Assembly: GCA_003645185.1 (NCBI GenBank)
Contig: QNEL01000014.1
Location: 1-35,386, forward strand
Reading direction: 5' to 3'
Length of the DNA stretch: 35,386 nucleotides
Source: Candidatus Parabeggiatoa sp. nov. 3
GTDB taxonomy: Bacteria; Pseudomonadota; Gammaproteobacteria; Beggiatoales; Beggiatoaceae
The notes under the pieces were generated by a model. The model saw only the letters and a program-made list of their open reading frames with translations. It was not told the origin of the DNA and did not search any database. Below, one piece after another: positions 32,858 to 35,386 of this stretch; position 1 is the stretch's first letter; the number at the start of each line of letters is the position of its first letter. Position numbers and translations under genes: made by a program.

Positions 32858-33441
32858 TAATACAATTTGATTGGACGAGCAGGCACACCAACGGCCAATG
32901 TGTGACTTGGAATGTCTTTTGTCACCACAGCATTCGCTCCAATGACAGCATTATCACCTATTGTCACACCGGCGACGATTGTCACGCCTCGCCCAATCCA
33001 AACATTTGAGCCAATGACAATTGGGGCCGAGGTGTGTCCAGCATCACGCAATAAGCTATTCTGGCTCATGCGATGATTCGCATCGCGCACACTGGTATAT
33101 TCACCAATCATGCTACCGGCTCCAATCTCAATATTCGCGTATGAAACCAAGTGTACACCACGCGAGAAAACAACGTCATTGCCTATCGTAATACACCCTT
33201 GTTCTTGGGTTTCAAAATATAAATCACGATATAAAAGCAGATTCTTGCCAAAATGAATCTCTCTTGTTCCGTGAACTTCTGGGCAACTATAAACAACAAC
33301 ACTCGCATCAAGTGGCGTTTTAATTTGAGCCCCTAAACAAGCGTGTGCCCAAAGACGTTGCCAAGGTTTTTGTACAGCATTAATCCCAACAGCTAACGGT
33401 GTTAAAATCTTACTTGTCCAGCGTTTAATTGAACGTGGCAT
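32857..33441 (-). CDS. Hexapeptide-repeat acyltransferase (left-handed beta-helix)
   Basis: A 194-residue O-acetyltransferase-like protein. The second half consists of hexapeptide turns: ITIGNDVVFSRGVHLV, IEIGAGSMIGEYTSV, IVIGSNVWIGRGVTIVAGVT and IGDNAVIGANAVVTKDIPSH, ending AVGVPARPIKLY, the classic end of the LbetaH acetyltransferases of the maltose/galactoside O-acetyltransferase type. The catalytic His is probably in RDANHRMS. AGGAGG nine bases before the ATG is a strong ribosome-binding site. It lies 141 bases downstream of the NDP-sugar/sugar-transferase fusion on the same strand, so acetylation of a surface sugar is likely. Confidence 0.9.
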   Translation of the reverse strand: MPRSIKRWTSKILTPLAVGINAVQKPWQRLWAHACLGAQIKTPLDASVVVYSCPEVHGTREIHFGKNLLLYRDLYFETQEQGCITIGNDVVFSRGVHLVSYANIEIGAGSMIGEYTSVRDANHRMSQNSLLRDAGHTSAPIVIGSNVWIGRGVTIVAGVTIGDNAVIGANAVVTKDIPSHTLAVGVPARPIKLY

Positions 33442-33462
33442 TTTGCCAAGCCTCCTTGTCGG

Positions 33463-33482
33463 GTGGGCAACGGGTTGCCCAC
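33463..33482. repeat. GTGGGCAAC/GTTGCCCAC hairpin between the two sugar genes
   Basis: A perfect 9-base stem with a two-base loop, a compact form of the element at 16814 and 23323. It stands 22 bases upstream of the acetyltransferase ATG, in its leader if the two genes are co-transcribed. Confidence 0.8.
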
Positions 33483-33582
33483 CTCTTATCTATAACTATT
33501 AACCCCTATCAGTTTGTGTCGGGGCAAAAAAACACATATTTACAATGTATTTAATATCAAAATATCATTAAAAATCAGATAC

Positions 33583-35178
33583 TTATTCTCTGTGGTACTC
33601 TGTGGTACTCTGTGGTACTCCGTGTTCTCTGTGTTGAAAAAACCAAGCTCGCGCTGTGAAACAGGCCAATAACCCTCGCAATAACCACACAATATCTGTA
33701 CTAAAATGACGGGTACGAGCATAATGGGCTTCCACTATCAAACGTTCTTCTCTTGGGGCATCGAACGACAACGTCAATTGACTTGGCCCGATTAAACCTA
33801 CTGGCGCGTAATCGCGCATTCTTTCCCAAACCTCAATATGATCTGTCTGAGCCGTGCGTGCTTCTGCTTGTTCAGGTGTTTCTGGCCGCACACCTACCAT
33901 CCGTAATCGCCCTGTGATAACCGCCAATAATTTCGGTAAATGTCGCAATAAGGCAATGGAGGTTGCCCATTCCAAAGCGGTAAAATCACGCGGCTGTGAG
34001 ATACCCTCTTGATCGATTCTTTTGAGATTGCCCCGTAACTTGATTTTGCGTAAAGGTTTCCGAGGATTTTGCAATAATGCGGCTAACAAGGCTAACGGCC
34101 ATAATGGTATTGAAATCAACAACGTGAATACACCTAAAGCACGGTTTAACACTTCAACAAATTGGCTATACAGGATTGGTGTCTTCAAATCAGCCAATAA
34201 TCGCCTATCAAAAATGAGCTGAACCTTGCCAGTATTAACGGGTATCAACAGATTACCCCAAACAATAGCATTATTGAGTTCCAGCGATTGACCAATATAA
34301 GTGCAGGGCAGAACAACAGTATTATTGAGCTTGGCATGACGCTCAACTTTTACATCGTCACATAATACCACTTTATCGACTAAACGCGCCCCCGCATGAA
34401 CGCGGCAAAAAGCACCGACTAGCCCCGTATTATGCGGAGAAACCTTAGAACGACGACCGACTTGTAATTTATCCGTGATTTTTCGCACAGGTAAAACTAA
34501 AGTTGGAAAATGTCCTGCCAAAATGTCAAAATTAGCTTGATGAAAAGCTTTCAGGGAATCTAGCATCGATAACTTACCTTCAACCGGAAGCGCGTAAAAT
34601 GTTGTTTCCGGTGTTAAAGTGTCTGGATTGACAAAAACCCTGTTTTGATTGACTTGTTGCCCATTGGCCGATTGATGCTTTGCAATAAGGGGAATGCAAG
34701 GAAAACGAACTAAATTACTCGCTTGCCAAGGATTCGGGCCCGTTTGTTGACGCAATAAGCTCATACCCGCATGACTTCCTTGAATGGTTGCCACGATTTG
34801 TCCATCAAGTTGTTGGGCTTCGCTTAAAAAATCCTGAATCTCAAGACTACGCAGTAAATCAGCACGAATAAGCAAGTATTCAGAATCGCTCAATTGAGCA
34901 CCTAAGCGAGCAAGCACATCAGCCGGCGCTTCTTGCCCACGACTCAATATATATTCAAACTCTAAACCCCAACGTTCACCATTGCCCAAATAGCGTTCTA
35001 TGTAATCAGCAAAAGGTGAAATCACGACAAAAACCTCGCGTATACCGGCCATCCATAATGCTTCAAGTGTATATTCAATCAAAGGTTTAGTCGCGATTGG
35101 CAATAAAGCAACACAAGTTCTCTGAGTTAAAGGTTGTAATTCTGAACCCTTGCGATCAGCAAATAAAATAGCTTTCAT
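33583..35178 (-). CDS. NDP-sugar pyrophosphorylase-like / bacterial sugar transferase fusion
   Basis: A 531-residue fusion. Residues 1-230 look like a nucleotidyltransferase domain (MKAILFADRKGSELQPLTQR, IATKPLIEYTLEALWMAGIR), but the GGxGTR loop reads DRKGSE and the usual PKP lysine is lost, so it may be inactive. Residues about 255-325 are hexapeptide-like turns. Residues about 340-515 are a bacterial sugar transferase (WcaJ/PF02397 type): hydrophobic segment GVFTLLISIPLWPLALLAAL, then GRLRMVGVRPETPEQAEAR (from 423) and PVGLIGPSQL (458-467). It should load a sugar phosphate onto undecaprenyl phosphate to start a glycan. The last 16 residues are encoded by a simple repeat and look like read-through. 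The ATG follows heptamer repeats, with no Shine-Dalgarno. Confidence 0.82.
   Translation of the reverse strand: MKAILFADRKGSELQPLTQRTCVALLPIATKPLIEYTLEALWMAGIREVFVVISPFADYIERYLGNGERWGLEFEYILSRGQEAPADVLARLGAQLSDSEYLLIRADLLRSLEIQDFLSEAQQLDGQIVATIQGSHAGMSLLRQQTGPNPWQASNLVRFPCIPLIAKHQSANGQQVNQNRVFVNPDTLTPETTFYALPVEGKLSMLDSLKAFHQANFDILAGHFPTLVLPVRKITDKLQVGRRSKVSPHNTGLVGAFCRVHAGARLVDKVVLCDDVKVERHAKLNNTVVLPCTYIGQSLELNNAIVWGNLLIPVNTGKVQLIFDRRLLADLKTPILYSQFVEVLNRALGVFTLLISIPLWPLALLAALLQNPRKPLRKIKLRGNLKRIDQEGISQPRDFTALEWATSIALLRHLPKLLAVITGRLRMVGVRPETPEQAEARTAQTDHIEVWERMRDYAPVGLIGPSQLTLSFDAPREERLIVEAHYARTRHFSTDIVWLLRGLLACFTARAWFFQHREHGVPQSTTEYHRE
33588..33633. repeat. TGTGGTACTC decamer repeat at the 3' end of the fusion gene
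   Basis: TGTGGTACTC occurs three times in tandem at 33591-33620, followed by a decayed copy, CGTGTTCTCTGTG. The repeat lies inside the frame and supplies the last codons of the sugar-transferase fusion (HREHGVPQSTTEYHRE), so the original stop codon was probably replaced. Confidence 0.75.
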
Positions 35179-35179
35179 A

Positions 35180-35213
35180 TCAGTTATCAGTTATCAGTGA
35201 ACAGTTATCAATT
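35180..35213 (-). repeat. TAACTGA heptamers touching the fusion-gene start codon
   Basis: On the minus strand: TAACTGT, a decayed unit, then two TAACTGA units and T-ATG. As at the GT4 gene (10490-10530), the array fills the position where a Shine-Dalgarno sequence should be. Confidence 0.8.
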
Positions 35214-35386
35214 TCGTAGAGACGCGATGCTTCGCGTCTCTGAAACCTCGCATCTCTGAAACATCGCGTCTGTGAAACCTCGCGTCTCGCGATCTGAGAC
35301 GCGAGGCATCGCGTCTCTACAGGGGGCAAAAGGCTCGCGTCTGTGAAACCTCGCGTCTCGCGATCTGAGACGCGAGGCATCGCGTC
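35214..35386. repeat. GAGACGCG/CGCGTCTC palindrome cluster at the right edge
   Basis: Multiple CGCGTCTC/GAGACGCG units, several self-complementary (for example GAGACGCGATGCTTCGCGTC). A longer segment beginning TCTGTGAAACCTCGCGTC and including CTGAGACGCGAGGCATCGCG recurs twice (from about 35268 and from about 35339, the second cut by the window end). The short frame that can be read through it is repeat-derived and not a gene. Confidence 0.85.

Noticed and set aside
35180-35380. Minus-strand frame across the right-edge repeats
   Set aside because: The translation is a repeat product (recurring ETR/REV phrases) generated by the GAGACGCG palindromes.
1-35386. tRNA or rRNA genes
   Set aside because: No GGTTCRANYCC-type T-loop with a matching acceptor stem and no rRNA-like conserved blocks were noticed on either strand; a covariance-model search would settle this.

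Overview
The window looks like a chromosomal stretch from a large, filamentous, sulfur-oxidising gammaproteobacterium of the Beggiatoaceae/Thiotrichaceae type. The evidence is indirect. Coding is AT-rich. Intergenic spaces are packed with short palindromes, MITE-like elements and tandem TAACTGA heptamers, a repeat reported as abundant in marine Beggiatoaceae. No rRNA, tRNA, CRISPR array or complete insertion sequence was seen.

Left part (1-12.2 kb, all genes on the minus strand): a two-domain family-2 glycosyltransferase carrying a duplicated accessory module (880-3669), a small exported protein, an exported PKD-repeat protein with a good terminator, a 646-residue exported Cys-rich protein of unknown function, a GT4 glycosyltransferase and a secreted serpin. 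Long non-coding gaps between them hold palindromes, MITE-like repeats and a 53-bp-period hairpin array.

Middle (12.4-24.7 kb): a YyaL/DUF255 thioredoxin-fold protein, a winged-helix/TPR protein that looks like the C-terminal half of an NB-ARC STAND protein, and a FitAB/VapBC-like toxin-antitoxin pair whose toxin is cut short at a repeat. Next come a very unusual GT2 plus glycoside-hydrolase-like fusion protein, a two-gene unit (degenerate receiver-like protein plus ComEC-type metallo-beta-lactamase-fold protein), and two SAM methyltransferases.

Right part (24.8-35.4 kb): a third methyltransferase with an N-terminal beta domain and a GT-C-like polytopic membrane protein translationally close to it. 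These are followed by a DUF6311-like membrane protein broken by three frame changes, and a stand-alone GlmS glutaminase-like domain that has lost its N-terminal cysteine. Then comes an accessory cluster (nucleotidyltransferase fragment, Uma2 nuclease-like protein, small protein/nucleotidyltransferase pair). The window ends with two minus-strand surface-sugar genes: a hexapeptide acetyltransferase and an NDP-sugar pyrophosphorylase/sugar-transferase fusion.

Taken together, about ten genes point to synthesis, decoration and export of surface glycans (glycosyltransferases, methyltransferases, acetyltransferase, lipid-linked sugar transferase, membrane GT-C-like proteins). The rest are secreted proteins and conflict-type accessory genes, set in a repeat-rich, actively eroding genome.
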